Assembly: GCA_039930045.1 (NCBI GenBank)
Contig: JBDSQB010000005.1
Coordinates: 62,001-126,000 of the forward strand
Direction: 5' to 3'
Source of the DNA: Chthoniobacterales bacterium
GTDB taxonomy: Bacteria > Verrucomicrobiota > Verrucomicrobiia > Chthoniobacterales > DASVRZ01
Length of the DNA stretch: 64,000 nucleotides
Each line of letters opens with the position of its first letter. Positions within the stretch are counted from its first letter, which is position 1. Both the position numbers and the translations under genes were made by a program. The notes under the pieces were generated by a model. That model had not been told where the DNA came from. It saw only the letters and a list, made by a program, of their open reading frames with translations, and made no database searches. Shown here piece by piece: positions 52,433 through 61,514 of the stretch.

Positions 52433-55400
52433 TCATCGGCTTATTTTCAGGCGTAGAAACCGTCGCGTTGCTTGGGTGGGGGGTAATGAATCACGCACTT
52501 CCACGTTTTTGAGAGTGCCTGCGCCCGGCGTTTCGCTTGTGAGCGTGTCGGTCACCAGCGGCGTAAGCGCTGCGCCATTCGTGCCGGAAGCGATGTCGAT
52601 CCAAGAATTGGGCATGTCCAGCGTGCTTGTTGCCTGCACCGTATAGATCAGATCGTAGAGGTTCGTGTCGCGTTGAAAGCTCAAAGTCAGCCGCCCCGCA
52701 TTTGTGCTGACGCGTGGCAATACCGAGGCATCGGGATTGAGTGGGTCACCGCCAAGGCCATATTCGAAAATATTCATCACACCGTCGCCATCTGGATCAG
52801 TGAGGTCACTGCTGATCGAGGGATCGTTCATTTCCGTTAGGCTGAAGAATTGTGCTCGCCACGACCCAAAGGGGCTGGAATACATCACAGCGGGAATCGG
52901 GATCACGCGCACACCGTCTGCGATGACGTAACCGTTGGTGCCCGCGGTGCGGAACTTCACTTCGGCGTTGGCGGGGGCAAGCGTGTAGGTGCCGAGGAGA
53001 TTCCAAGTATTACTGTTTGTCTGCTGATTGACGGTCACCGTCTTTACCGCCCCGCTGGAAGTGACGATATCCACCGGCACGTTGGTCGCGCGATTGATTT
53101 CAGCAGGCCAGCGGGCGTAAACCCGATAGTTGCCGATCGCGGACAAGACGGGCTTGAAGGAGAAGCTCTTGGTGCCTTTGCCAGTGTTGCCGTCGTGAAC
53201 GTAGTTGCTGCCAAGATAGCCGGGAGTTCCGGTGGAAGACGACCATGTGCCGACGATTGTCACGGGCGCATCGGTGTTGTCCACGGCAAAGCCGGAAACA
53301 TGGACGAGGCTGACCGCGTCAGCGACCACATAGCCATTGGTGCCGGTAGTGCGAATCGTAACGGAAGCGGTGGAGGCGGAAAACGTATAGCAGCCGAGAA
53401 GATTCCAAGCAGAGCCGTTGAGTTGCTGGTTGACCGTGACGGTAGAGGTCCCGGAGGCGGTAACGATGTCGATCGGCACGTTAGTTGCGCGATTAGGCGC
53501 AGCTACCCAGTGTGCATAGACGTAGTAATCACCATCCGACGGAAGTGTCGGAGTGAATGTGGCACCCTTTGTCCCCTTGCCGGTATTATTGTCGTGGATA
53601 TAGCTGTTTAGGTAGGCGTCAGGGTTGGTGCTCGAGTTCCAAGCTCCCGTGAATGTGACGCCGCTCGCGTCTGCGTTGTCCTTGATCAGCGTCAGGTCGG
53701 AAGCGGTTACCAGCTCCGTGGAATTCCACGAGGAGCCGGTGTCGTTCTTAGCCGTAATGAGATAATAATAAATCGTGCCAGCGACGACGGTCGAGTCGGT
53801 GTAGCTGCATGTCACCGGGCTGGCCAAGGTCGTGTAAGGGCCGCCGCTTCGGGTGGCGCGTTTTACCTCAAACCGGGTCGTGCCCACGGGGAAGTTCCAG
53901 GTCAGTGAGACCAGCCCGGGAGTGGGCGTGGCACTCAGGGCGAAATTAACAGGGCCCAAGACCGGCGGCTCCATTCGGAAGGGCAGGACGGGCAGCGGTT
54001 GGCTCTCGGCATTAAAGAGATTGCCGGTGAATAGATTGCTCATTGCATAGCGCACATAGAGCGGGGCAGGCACCGATGTGCTGGCCACTCGGATCGAGGA
54101 CGACGACTCCAGCACCGTTGTAGTGGCTGGGTAATACACTCCATCGCTACCGGCGACTTCGAGCCCGGTGGGAGCGGCGTTGCCGGTGGTAGTCAGGGCG
54201 GCGGAGCCCTTCATATCGAAGGAGACGCGAAGCACTCCGGGCGAAGCCAACTCGACGCCGAGCGGCGCGGGGCCTTCGGAGACCAGACCTGTTGCGCCGT
54301 CGAACTTCGCCCGGACAAGCGTGGCAAGACGCCGACCCAGCTCGACCTTCGTGCGCGGGTGCAATTCCCGATCGGCGTCGCCGAGATCCGTCAGACTGGA
54401 ACCCAAGTCGATGGAGCCGAGGACGGCGGTGGAGGGCTCTTGCAGAGTAGTAGTCTGGGCATCGCGCAGCCACGGCCAGTAGATCGGTTCGCCAGTATGA
54501 GCGAAGCCGGGCAATTGCACAGTAACCCACGGGCGGGCGGTACCACCCCAGAGTGTGCGCCAGCTCTGGATAAGGAGTCGCTGGGTGATCGGATAAGTGA
54601 GCACACCGGCCGCGTTGGCGTTGCTCTCGCCTTGATACCAAAGGAAGCCGCGGAGAGCGAAACGACGCAGCGGATAGATCATGCCGTTGTAGCAGACAGC
54701 GGGCTGACGCTGGCGTGTGCCCTGCACGTCGGGAGCGTTGGCGGGATCAGCCGCGATGACGGCAGCGCGCGCGGCGAGGTCGGGGCGCGAGGCCTGCGTT
54801 TCGGCGCTTAACCACGATTCGATCAGAGTCGAGCCCCAGGCGGCCTTGATGATGCCGATCGGCACGCCCGGGTTGGCGGCGCGATAGCTTCGCGCGAAGA
54901 AAAACCCAGATGCTGTGAATCCATCTACGGCGGGGACGGCGGTGCTTTGCCACTGGTTGCCCGTTTCGTCTGCGCGGTCGCCGAGCGTCTCCTGTGGCGC
55001 GGCGTTGTAGAGATGCTCGACGGAAAAATGCCGGATGAGGTCGTCGGTGGCGGGGTTAAGAGCAGTGAAGGCCGTGTTCGCGTTATTTTCCTTCACTGTC
55101 AGATCCATGTTGGACTGGCCACTGCACAGCCAGACATCGCCTACGAGCACGTTGTCATGGGTAATCGTTTGCGTGCCGCTCGCGATGGAGAGCACAAAGG
55201 GACCTCCAAAGGTGTTGACCGCCGGCAAGGTGACGATCCATTGGCCGGTGCCGTTGACTTGCCCGGTGCCGGAGGTGAGCGTGGTCGCTCCATTGCGGAG
55301 AGCCACTGTCACGGTCGCTCCCGGGGCACCGGTGCCCCAGACATTAATCGGCTGCGAGCGCTGCAAAACCATGTTTGGGCCGAAAATTTTGTCGACCGTA

Positions 55401-56176
55401 AACGAAAACGCCGGACCGAGCAGGGACTGGATGGCGGCGAAATATACGGTCGCGAGATGCTCCTCGCCCACCAGATTAGGATGGATGCCGTCGTAGCGCG
55501 CGTTGGTCGGCAGGTTGGTGTTGATGTCCGCCAACACGATGGGCGATGCGGCTGTGCTGAGTGAAGGTGCGAGTTGCGCGAGCGCCGCGTTGAAATCGAT
55601 GCACGCTGTCTCGTGGTTGAGGAACACCATGATGTTCGAAAGGACGATTTTCACGGACGGGTTGGCGGCCCGTAGTTTGGCGATGACGCTGGTCAGCTGC
55701 GAGATAAAGGTGGAAGTAGGGATGTTGTTGGCGTCGTTGGTGCCGATGTTCAGAACGACTAAATCCGGTTTGTCGGCGGCGGGCAGGCCAGCCAGCCAGG
55801 TGGTGATGTTTGAATTCGGGTTCGAATTCAAATAGGCGGTGGTTTTGCCGAAATGTCCCTCGTGGTCGCGGTCGAAACTGGTGGCGTAGAGCGGATAATT
55901 CGTCGCGCTTGGCGTCGGGGTGGTCGGGCTGGTGACGTTGAGGGAACCGACCATGTTCACGGCGTAGCCGGCGCTCTGGAGTTTGAAATAAAGCGCGTAG
56001 CGGTAGGACGCGTAATAGACACTGCCGATGCCGCTTTTTCCACCTTGGGTAATTGAGTCGCCCAACGGCATAATATTGATAGCTGCCTGCGCTGGCGCTG
56101 GGACGAGAACGGCTAAAAGGAGGCCAAACAGAGCCGCTAGAGATCGAATGAACGCGGGCGTCAGGGGGCGCAACAT
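52433..56176 (-). CDS. Giant exported double-esterase: SGNH + SASA + FN3 + two golvesin-like domains
   Basis: 1247 residues. Signal peptide to about A31. SGNH domain (32-253) with S41 in PLGDSITQGG and H232 in YDGIHPN. A second, sialate O-acetylesterase-type domain (about 258-740) has S355 in CSGQSNMD, FLWYQGESNANAAG and H606 in DRELHPRTKVELG. FN3 (about 746-822), two golvesin-like modules (832-958 and 965-1094), and a C-terminal 150 residues with a DPDGDG calcium-type loop follow. Both esterase active sites look complete. The first half-gene is a near copy of the 538-residue neighbour. It is probably a cell-surface or secreted enzyme that removes ester groups from complex glycans. Confidence 0.85.
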   Translation of the reverse strand: MLRPLTPAFIRSLAALFGLLLAVLVPAPAQAAINIMPLGDSITQGGKSGIGSVYYASYRYALYFKLQSAGYAVNMVGSLNVTSPTTPTPSATNYPLYATSFDRDHEGHFGKTTAYLNSNPNSNITTWLAGLPAADKPDLVVLNIGTNDANNIPTSTFISQLTSVIAKLRAANPSVKIVLSNIMVFLNHETACIDFNAALAQLAPSLSTAASPIVLADINTNLPTNARYDGIHPNLVGEEHLATVYFAAIQSLLGPAFSFTVDKIFGPNMVLQRSQPINVWGTGAPGATVTVALRNGATTLTSGTGQVNGTGQWIVTLPAVNTFGGPFVLSIASGTQTITHDNVLVGDVWLCSGQSNMDLTVKENNANTAFTALNPATDDLIRHFSVEHLYNAAPQETLGDRADETGNQWQSTAVPAVDGFTASGFFFARSYRAANPGVPIGIIKAAWGSTLIESWLSAETQASRPDLAARAAVIAADPANAPDVQGTRQRQPAVCYNGMIYPLRRFALRGFLWYQGESNANAAGVLTYPITQRLLIQSWRTLWGGTARPWVTVQLPGFAHTGEPIYWPWLRDAQTTTLQEPSTAVLGSIDLGSSLTDLGDADRELHPRTKVELGRRLATLVRAKFDGATGLVSEGPAPLGVELASPGVLRVSFDMKGSAALTTTGNAAPTGLEVAGSDGVYYPATTTVLESSSSIRVASTSVPAPLYVRYAMSNLFTGNLFNAESQPLPVLPFRMEPPVLGPVNFALSATPTPGLVSLTWNFPVGTTRFEVKRATRSGGPYTTLASPVTCSYTDSTVVAGTIYYYLITAKNDTGSSWNSTELVTASDLTLIKDNADASGVTFTGAWNSSTNPDAYLNSYIHDNNTGKGTKGATFTPTLPSDGDYYVYAHWVAAPNRATNVPIDIVTASGTSTVTVNQQLNGSAWNLLGCYTFSASTASVTIRTTGTNGYVVADAVSLVHVSGFAVDNTDAPVTIVGTWSSSTGTPGYLGSNYVHDGNTGKGTKSFSFKPVLSAIGNYRVYARWPAEINRATNVPVDIVTSSGAVKTVTVNQQTNSNTWNLLGTYTLAPANAEVKFRTAGTNGYVIADGVRVIPIPAVMYSSPFGSWRAQFFSLTEMNDPSISSDLTDPDGDGVMNIFEYGLGGDPLNPDASVLPRVSTNAGRLTLSFQRDTNLYDLIYTVQATSTLDMPNSWIDIASGTNGAALTPLVTDTLTSETPGAGTLKNVEVRDSLPPTQATRRFLRLKISR

Positions 56177-56214
56177 AAAAGGGGTTTAATGGAAAGAATG
56201 TCCTTTGGCGGAAA

Positions 56215-57999
56215 CTAGGCCTTTTTTCTCCTAAAGTAGAAAGATGCGGCAATGCCCGAACAAAAAATGCCCATGATCACAGTGGATGGCTCGGGAACCA
56301 CAGCCACATAAATATCTCCCGCTTGGGCTCCAAAACTTACCCCATCGCCCACAAAGAGGGTGCCGGTCAATCCAGCGCCGAGGTTCGTCACAGTGAGTCC
56401 GCTAGTAATTTCTCGCCCGGATGCTCCACCCAAGACCAGACCCTGCCAAGTGTCTGCAGCTTCGGTAGAAGTCGCTAACCCATCGAAGAGCCGATAGACA
56501 CCCGCAGCACCGGTGCCTAGGAAGTTAATCGCATTACCGTTGAAGGCCACATCATCAACCGCAGAGTTGCTAATCACCAAAAGATCGCTGGCTCCGGGTA
56601 TCAGGAACGTTCCGGCCGCACCGAGGGCGAACAGAAAGTCTGAGCCGGAAGCCATTGAGAGAATGTTAGCAGCCGTGCTCCCTCCACTATCTAGCGTCAG
56701 AGTGCCGATGCCAGCCCCCGGAGTGCCTGCGACAACTCCCGGAGCGAGGTGACCGCCGCTGGATACTGAGACAAATTGCTGGGTAGATCCGAGAACAGTC
56801 GGCCGAATTTGACCGGTGCCGCCGAGCGTCGCTCCGACCGTAATACTCCCGGTGCCTGTCGCTGAATTGGTACCACTTACCGCAGTGTTAGCCTCCAACG
56901 TGCCTGCGTTGATGAAGGTTCCGCCGGAGTAGGTATTGACGCCGCTTAATTTAACCACGCCGTTACCGACTTTCTTAATGAACTGATTGGTGTTCCCCGC
57001 TGAGCTGGAGATCACGTTGGTGAACGACACAGTGCCTCCAGAGGCGGAGGTGAGATTTAGACCGTTGTTCGCAGCCCCAATATTCGCGAGGTTAACGGTG
57101 CCGGAGTAAATCGAGGTCCCGGTCGTTTGTGAGCCTCCCACGGTGTATGAGCTGTTTGCACCAGCGTTGAAAGCGATGTTGGCAGGGGTCGAGAAGGCTC
57201 CGGTGGTGAACAGGCTTGCCTGAGTACTCACAGCACTACTACCCAAAGTTATATTCTGGCCACCCAAGGCTCCATTGTTGGCAATCTCAAGCGTTCCACC
57301 CCTCCAAACTGTAGTCGCTGAAAATGCATTGCTCCCCTCGAGTCTCAAAGTGCCGGTGTAAGGCGTAGTTGATGATTCAAGTTTGACGACAGCGAACCCG
57401 GACCCTGAGGCAATGCTGCCCGTGACAGTCATGCTACCGGTGCCCTGAATGGAAAGCACATCCGTAGTGGCACCAGTTCCGTTGGTCGTGTTTACACTAC
57501 TGACGACAACAGGGGTGCTATTGGTAAGCGTCAACAAAGGACCCGTGGCATTAAGACTAATGCCTCCATTTAAATTCAAAACAGTCGTGCCGTTGTTAAT
57601 GGTGCGCGCACTACTTGAAGAAAAAACAATTCGGGGAGCGATGTTGGTTGTCCCGCCGCCCGTCGTGATGATCGAAGTATCAATGGTAAAGACGGAAGAG
57701 GTCGCTGTGGTTATATTATAGTCGGCTTGGCTGTTGTCGATGTTAAGCGTCGCGATCTGAATATTGACATCTAGATTGGGATTCACGGCGGTGGCGACCG
57801 CCGCGAGGGTCGCATTGTCACCACCTGCGGATCCTGGATAGGGGGAAGCGCTCCAATTAGCATTGGTGTTCCAGTCAGAACCGGTGTTTAGCCAAGTGCC
57901 GGTAGCTGCCTGGGCCAGCGGAGAAAATGCGGTGATGAAAAGCCCGAGGCTGAGGGCGACGCATTTGGCGAGGGACGAGGTGGAATATTTGTTTTTCAT
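56215..57999 (-). CDS. PEP-CTERM surface protein with autotransporter-type beta-strand repeats, copy A
   Basis: 594 residues from ATG at 57999; a longer in-frame start adds 46 residues lying in the conserved leader region and is rejected. Signal peptide (MKNKYSTSSLAKCVALSLGL.. cut near AQA). The body is a Thr/Ser/Gly/Asn-rich beta-helix with the repeat hallmark KVGNGVVKLSGVNTYSGGTF and GTLEAN, as in autotransporter-associated beta-strand repeats. The C-terminus is a PEP-CTERM tail: VPEPSTVIMGIFCSGIAASF then YFRRKKA. Probably an exported surface or matrix protein. It is a paralogue, equally long, of the gene at 58486. No Shine-Dalgarno sequence is visible. Confidence 0.87.
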   Translation of the reverse strand: MKNKYSTSSLAKCVALSLGLFITAFSPLAQAATGTWLNTGSDWNTNANWSASPYPGSAGGDNATLAAVATAVNPNLDVNIQIATLNIDNSQADYNITTATSSVFTIDTSIITTGGGTTNIAPRIVFSSSSARTINNGTTVLNLNGGISLNATGPLLTLTNSTPVVVSSVNTTNGTGATTDVLSIQGTGSMTVTGSIASGSGFAVVKLESSTTPYTGTLRLEGSNAFSATTVWRGGTLEIANNGALGGQNITLGSSAVSTQASLFTTGAFSTPANIAFNAGANSSYTVGGSQTTGTSIYSGTVNLANIGAANNGLNLTSASGGTVSFTNVISSSAGNTNQFIKKVGNGVVKLSGVNTYSGGTFINAGTLEANTAVSGTNSATGTGSITVGATLGGTGQIRPTVLGSTQQFVSVSSGGHLAPGVVAGTPGAGIGTLTLDSGGSTAANILSMASGSDFLFALGAAGTFLIPGASDLLVISNSAVDDVAFNGNAINFLGTGAAGVYRLFDGLATSTEAADTWQGLVLGGASGREITSGLTVTNLGAGLTGTLFVGDGVSFGAQAGDIYVAVVPEPSTVIMGIFCSGIAASFYFRRKKA

Positions 58000-58121
58000 A
58001 GGGAGGGAAGACAAAGCGGATAAGTATTGAGGCTTGGGTTCAGATGAAACTGAGCCAGTTTCCATCGACGCTGCGGCAGAAGTTGATCTAGGGAACGAAT
58101 GTGTAACGACCATAGCAACCG

Positions 58122-58190
58122 CTTGGTTGGCAACCAAGAGATGGAGGTATCCCTATTTCGACATTGTATGATCTGTTTTTAAACATCCAG
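58122..58190 (-). promoter_or_regulatory. Conserved promoter/leader of copy A
   Basis: On the minus strand, AGATCATACAATGTCGAA (58157-58174) is identical over 18 bases to the copy in front of the other 594-residue gene, and the flanks are similar. TACAAT fits a -10 box. Downstream lies ACCTCCAT and a perfect inverted repeat, CTTGGTTG/CAACCAAG around one base (58122-58138), which would form a hairpin in the 5' leader. Confidence 0.55.
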
Positions 58191-58431
58191 GAAGCTCAAC
58201 GGAGTGAAGTAAACCTAAAATCCAAGAAGGACTTTCGACTTTGGAGAACTTGTTAACATTCCTGGGACGAAGAGGATAAACACAGTCTGCGCGGATTAGA
58301 GCGCGCGCATTGTGTCGTCAGAATCCAACCGTAGCTTACGGTGCCAAAAGACTTCCCTTCATCACTGCTAAAGCGACAGTTATAACAACCGCTACAATTC
58401 CATAGTTCCAGTTGGTTAGTAGCCGTCTAAA

Positions 58432-58463
58432 GAAAAGCGCCTCCCCACGCGAATGGAGAAGCG
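58432..58463 (-). terminator. Terminator of the copy B gene
   Basis: On the minus strand CGCTTCTCC (58463-58455) pairs with GGGGAGGCG (58446-58438), with two G-T pairs, around an 8-base loop, and is followed by CTTTTCT. It lies 23 bases after the stop of the gene ending at 58486. Confidence 0.75.
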
Positions 58464-58485
58464 TTTTCGATTTAGCCTTTATGTT

Positions 58486-60270
58486 TTAGAGGCTGCGACG
58501 GCGGGCGCGCTGCACGCCGATTAAAATCCCGAATCCGCCGATTATCATCGCATAGGTGGATGGCTCGGGGACCGCAACGACATTGAGATAAATATCTCCA
58601 GCTTGAGTTCCAAAACTTCCCCCATCGCCCACAAAGAGGGTGCCGGTCAATCCCGCAGCGAGATTCGTCACAGTAAGTCCGCTAGTGATTTGACGAGTGG
58701 ATACTCCACCCAGAGTCAAACCCGCCCAAGTATCTGAAGCTTCAGTAGAAGTCGCTAGCCCATCGAAGAGCCGATAGACACCCACCGCTCCAGTGCCTAG
58801 GAAATCAATCGCGTTCCCATTGAAAGCCACATCGCTAGCCGCAGAGTTGCTAATCACTAGAAGATCGTTGGTTCCATCTACTGCAAACGTTCCGGCAACA
58901 CCGAGGGCAAACTGAAAGTCTGAGCCGGAAGCCATTGAGAGAATGTTAGTAGCCGTGCTCCCTCCACTATCTAGCGTCAGAGTGCCGATGCCAGCCCCCG
59001 GAGTGCCCGCGACAACTCCAGGAGCGAGATGACCGCCGTTCGATACCGAGACAAATTGCTGATTCACGCCTAGAACACCTGGCCGAATCTGGCCAGTGCC
59101 GCCGAGCGTCCCCCCAATGAAAACCGTTACATTCCCCGTGCCTGTCGACGAGTTAGTGCCGCCTACTACAGTATTAGCCTCCAACGTGCCTGCATTGATG
59201 AGGGTCCCGCCGCCGTAGGTATTTACGCCGCTTAACTTGACCACGCCGTTACCAATTTTCGTGATGAAGTGAGCGGAATTTGCCAGGCTGGATATCACGT
59301 TGGTGAACGATACTGTGCCTCCAGTGGCGGCGGTGACATTTAGACCGTTGTTCACAGCTTGAAGAGCCGTGAGGTTAACGGTGCCGGAGTAAGTCGATGT
59401 CCCGCTTGTCTGCGAACCTCCAAGAGTAAATGAAGTGTTTGCACCGCTGAAAGTGATGTTGGCAGGGGTCGAGAAGGCTCCAGTTGTGAGCAGGCTTGCC
59501 TGAGTACTTACAGCGCTACTACCCACAGTTATATTTTGGCCACCCAAGGCTCCATTGTTGGCAACCTCGATCGTTCCACCCCTCCACAATGTAGTCGTCG
59601 AAAATGTATTGCTCCCCTCGAGTCTCAGAGTGCCGGTGTAACCCGCAATTGGTACAGCAAGACTGATGGTATTGAACCCAGCCCCTGGGGCAATGCTGCC
59701 CGTGACCGTCATGCTGCCGGTGCCCTGAATGGAAAGGACATCGTCCGCTCCGGGGCCGTTGCCCGTGGTTATACTACTCACGACAATAGGCGTGCTATTG
59801 GTGAGCGTCACCACAGGCCCTTGGCCAATAAGACTAATGCCACCATTCAAGTTTAGAGTAGTCGTACCGTTGTTAATTGTACGTGCACCAGATCCAAAAA
59901 GGATTTGGGGAGCGATGTTGGTCGTCCCGCCGCCAGTCGTGACGATCGAAGTGGCAATGGTAAAGACGGAGGAGGTCGCCGTGGTAATATCATAATCGGC
60001 CTGGGTGTTATCGATGTTAAGTGTATTGATCAAAATACTAACATCGAGATTGGGATTCACGGCGGTGGCGGCCGAAGGGAGCGTAGCAGTCTCACCACCA
60101 GCGGTTCCAGGATAGCTGGCACCACTCCAATTCGCATTGGTGTTCCAGTCAGAACCTATATTGAGCCAATTGCCGGTAGCTGCCTGCGCCAGCGGAGAAA
60201 ATGCTGTGATGGAAAGCCCGAGGCTGATGGCGACGCATTTGGCAAGGTCCAAGGTGGAATTATTTTTCAT
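58486..60270 (-). CDS. PEP-CTERM surface protein with autotransporter-type beta-strand repeats, copy B
   Basis: 594 residues. A signal peptide from MKNNSTLDLAKCVAISLGLS ends near PLAQA. The repeat-rich beta-helix body carries KIGNGVVKLSGVNTYGGGTL and GTLEANTVVGG. The body is very similar to copy A along its whole length, and both are exactly 594 residues. The C-terminal sorting tail differs: VPEPSTYAMIIGGFGILIGV then QRARRRSL, so the anchors have diverged or been exchanged while the bodies stayed alike. It is divergent from an AraC-type regulator gene, which is the obvious candidate controller. The role is structural or adhesive by inference; no enzymatic motif is seen. Confidence 0.87.
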   Translation of the reverse strand: MKNNSTLDLAKCVAISLGLSITAFSPLAQAATGNWLNIGSDWNTNANWSGASYPGTAGGETATLPSAATAVNPNLDVSILINTLNIDNTQADYDITTATSSVFTIATSIVTTGGGTTNIAPQILFGSGARTINNGTTTLNLNGGISLIGQGPVVTLTNSTPIVVSSITTGNGPGADDVLSIQGTGSMTVTGSIAPGAGFNTISLAVPIAGYTGTLRLEGSNTFSTTTLWRGGTIEVANNGALGGQNITVGSSAVSTQASLLTTGAFSTPANITFSGANTSFTLGGSQTSGTSTYSGTVNLTALQAVNNGLNVTAATGGTVSFTNVISSLANSAHFITKIGNGVVKLSGVNTYGGGTLINAGTLEANTVVGGTNSSTGTGNVTVFIGGTLGGTGQIRPGVLGVNQQFVSVSNGGHLAPGVVAGTPGAGIGTLTLDSGGSTATNILSMASGSDFQFALGVAGTFAVDGTNDLLVISNSAASDVAFNGNAIDFLGTGAVGVYRLFDGLATSTEASDTWAGLTLGGVSTRQITSGLTVTNLAAGLTGTLFVGDGGSFGTQAGDIYLNVVAVPEPSTYAMIIGGFGILIGVQRARRRSL

Positions 60271-60317
60271 AAGGGGGAAACGGGGGGAAGTGGTTAATGT
60301 GTACGATCAATAGCGAC

Positions 60318-60385
60318 CTTTTGTTTGAAAACAAGGTATGGAGGTTTCCTATCTTCGACATTGTATGATCTCTTTTTCTACATTC
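60318..60385 (-). promoter_or_regulatory. Conserved promoter/leader of copy B
   Basis: Minus-strand AGATCATACAATGTCGAA (60354-60371) matches the element before copy A exactly, again followed by ACCTCCAT and an inverted repeat (TTGTTT, 2 bases, AAACAA at 60321-60334). The inverted repeat keeps its position but not its sequence, which suggests that structure or a divergent operator matters. Confidence 0.55.
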
Positions 60386-60566
60386 TCGAAACTCAAGGGC
60401 GGCAAATCACTAGATCCGATGGGCAATTGGGCCTAAAAGAACTGCAAAGGAGTGCGCACCTAATGGACGCCAAATTTCCAAAAATTCTCCAAAGCCGCAC
60501 GCAATCCAGTTTGCGGATTATGTCGACATCAGATAACCAAAAGGGTAAGTTTGTCGCACCCCCCCC

Positions 60567-61514
60567 ATGAATTCGTTTCGCCCCCCCGATTATTCTACCC
60601 CTGCTCTGCGTTGGAGCTGCCTCCGCACAGATATACTCTGGATCTACGACGGCCCTGTGGCGGCAGAGTCATTATACGTAGCAGCAGATCATCGTTTTGC
60701 GGAATGGGTCTGGCTCATTAGAGCTGGCAGCGTGAGTTTGAAGATGGGCAACCAGACCACTGTCGCTCACGCCAATCAATGGCTGGTGTCTCCCCATGGC
60801 TCGACGCTTCAAGAATTTTCTTCCGATGCCCACATCCTCTCTGTTCATTTCCGATGCCAATGGCCTTCCGGAGAGAATTTGTTCACGGAAAACAATGCGG
60901 TCGTCCTTGATGCCGAGAAGTTTCCTCGTCTGGAGAGAAGCGCTTACCGATTGGAAAGGCTGGTTCGCAAACACTTTCCCGGGGTACGCCTGGAGTTTCT
61001 TCAGCAGACGACGGAATATCCGGTGTTTCTGAAAATCCAGCAAAGATTCCTGCAATGGATGATCGATTATTACGATGCCATGTCACACGAAGGGAAGATT
61101 CTTTCTCGTGCGGGTGGGGGAGATGAACGTCTTTGGCGCGCTGCAGAATGCCTGCACACCGTGCCTCTCGACAGCTCGTTTCCCGCCGCTCATCTCCAGC
61201 GCGAGACCTCGTTGGGAAGAGCCCAACTGGATCGTCTATTCCTCAAGGAATTCAACACCACACCCTACGAATACTGGGAACAATTGAGGCACGAATCAGC
61301 GGTCAGGAGCCTCGAGGCAACGACCATGTCCATTAAGGAAATCGGCTATCGGCTGGGATTCAAACAACCCTCCCACTTTACCAAATGGTTTTCCCGACGC
61401 ATGGGGTCCGCACCGCAAGATTATCGCCTGCACGCAGCAAAATCGCCTCACCATAAAATAGAGACCAGACCTCCAGCCTTTCTCGTCGAGAAATTTCCAA
61501 AAATACCTGTTTAG
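60567..61514 (+). CDS. AraC-family transcription regulator
   Basis: 315 residues, ATG at 60567 after a C-run. The N-terminal half is a cupin-like sensing domain (DHRFAEWVWLIRAGSVSLKMG, ANQWLVSPHGSTLQEF). The C-terminal 100 residues hold two helix-turn-helix units: FPAAHLQRETSLGRAQLDRLFLKEFNTTPYEYW and MSIKEIGYRLGFKQPSHFTKWFSRRMGSAPQDYR, the AraC signature. Such proteins usually activate transport or degradation genes in response to a sugar. It is divergent from the copy B surface protein, whose promoter element recurs before copy A, so it may control both. A DNA-binding site cannot be assigned. Confidence 0.92.
   Translation: MNSFRPPDYSTPALRWSCLRTDILWIYDGPVAAESLYVAADHRFAEWVWLIRAGSVSLKMGNQTTVAHANQWLVSPHGSTLQEFSSDAHILSVHFRCQWPSGENLFTENNAVVLDAEKFPRLERSAYRLERLVRKHFPGVRLEFLQQTTEYPVFLKIQQRFLQWMIDYYDAMSHEGKILSRAGGGDERLWRAAECLHTVPLDSSFPAAHLQRETSLGRAQLDRLFLKEFNTTPYEYWEQLRHESAVRSLEATTMSIKEIGYRLGFKQPSHFTKWFSRRMGSAPQDYRLHAAKSPHHKIETRPPAFLVEKFPKIPV

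Noticed and set aside
50759-56176. Repeated DNA blocks that could be mistaken for a repeat array or CRISPR
   Set aside because: The repeats are the coding sequence of golvesin-like and SGNH domains in two esterase genes; there are no short evenly spaced repeats with unique spacers.
60464-60474. CACCTAATGGA, resembling the centre of the shared palindrome, upstream of the AraC gene
   Set aside because: It lacks the GTTC/GAAC arms, so the 11-base match is probably chance; not counted as an operator.
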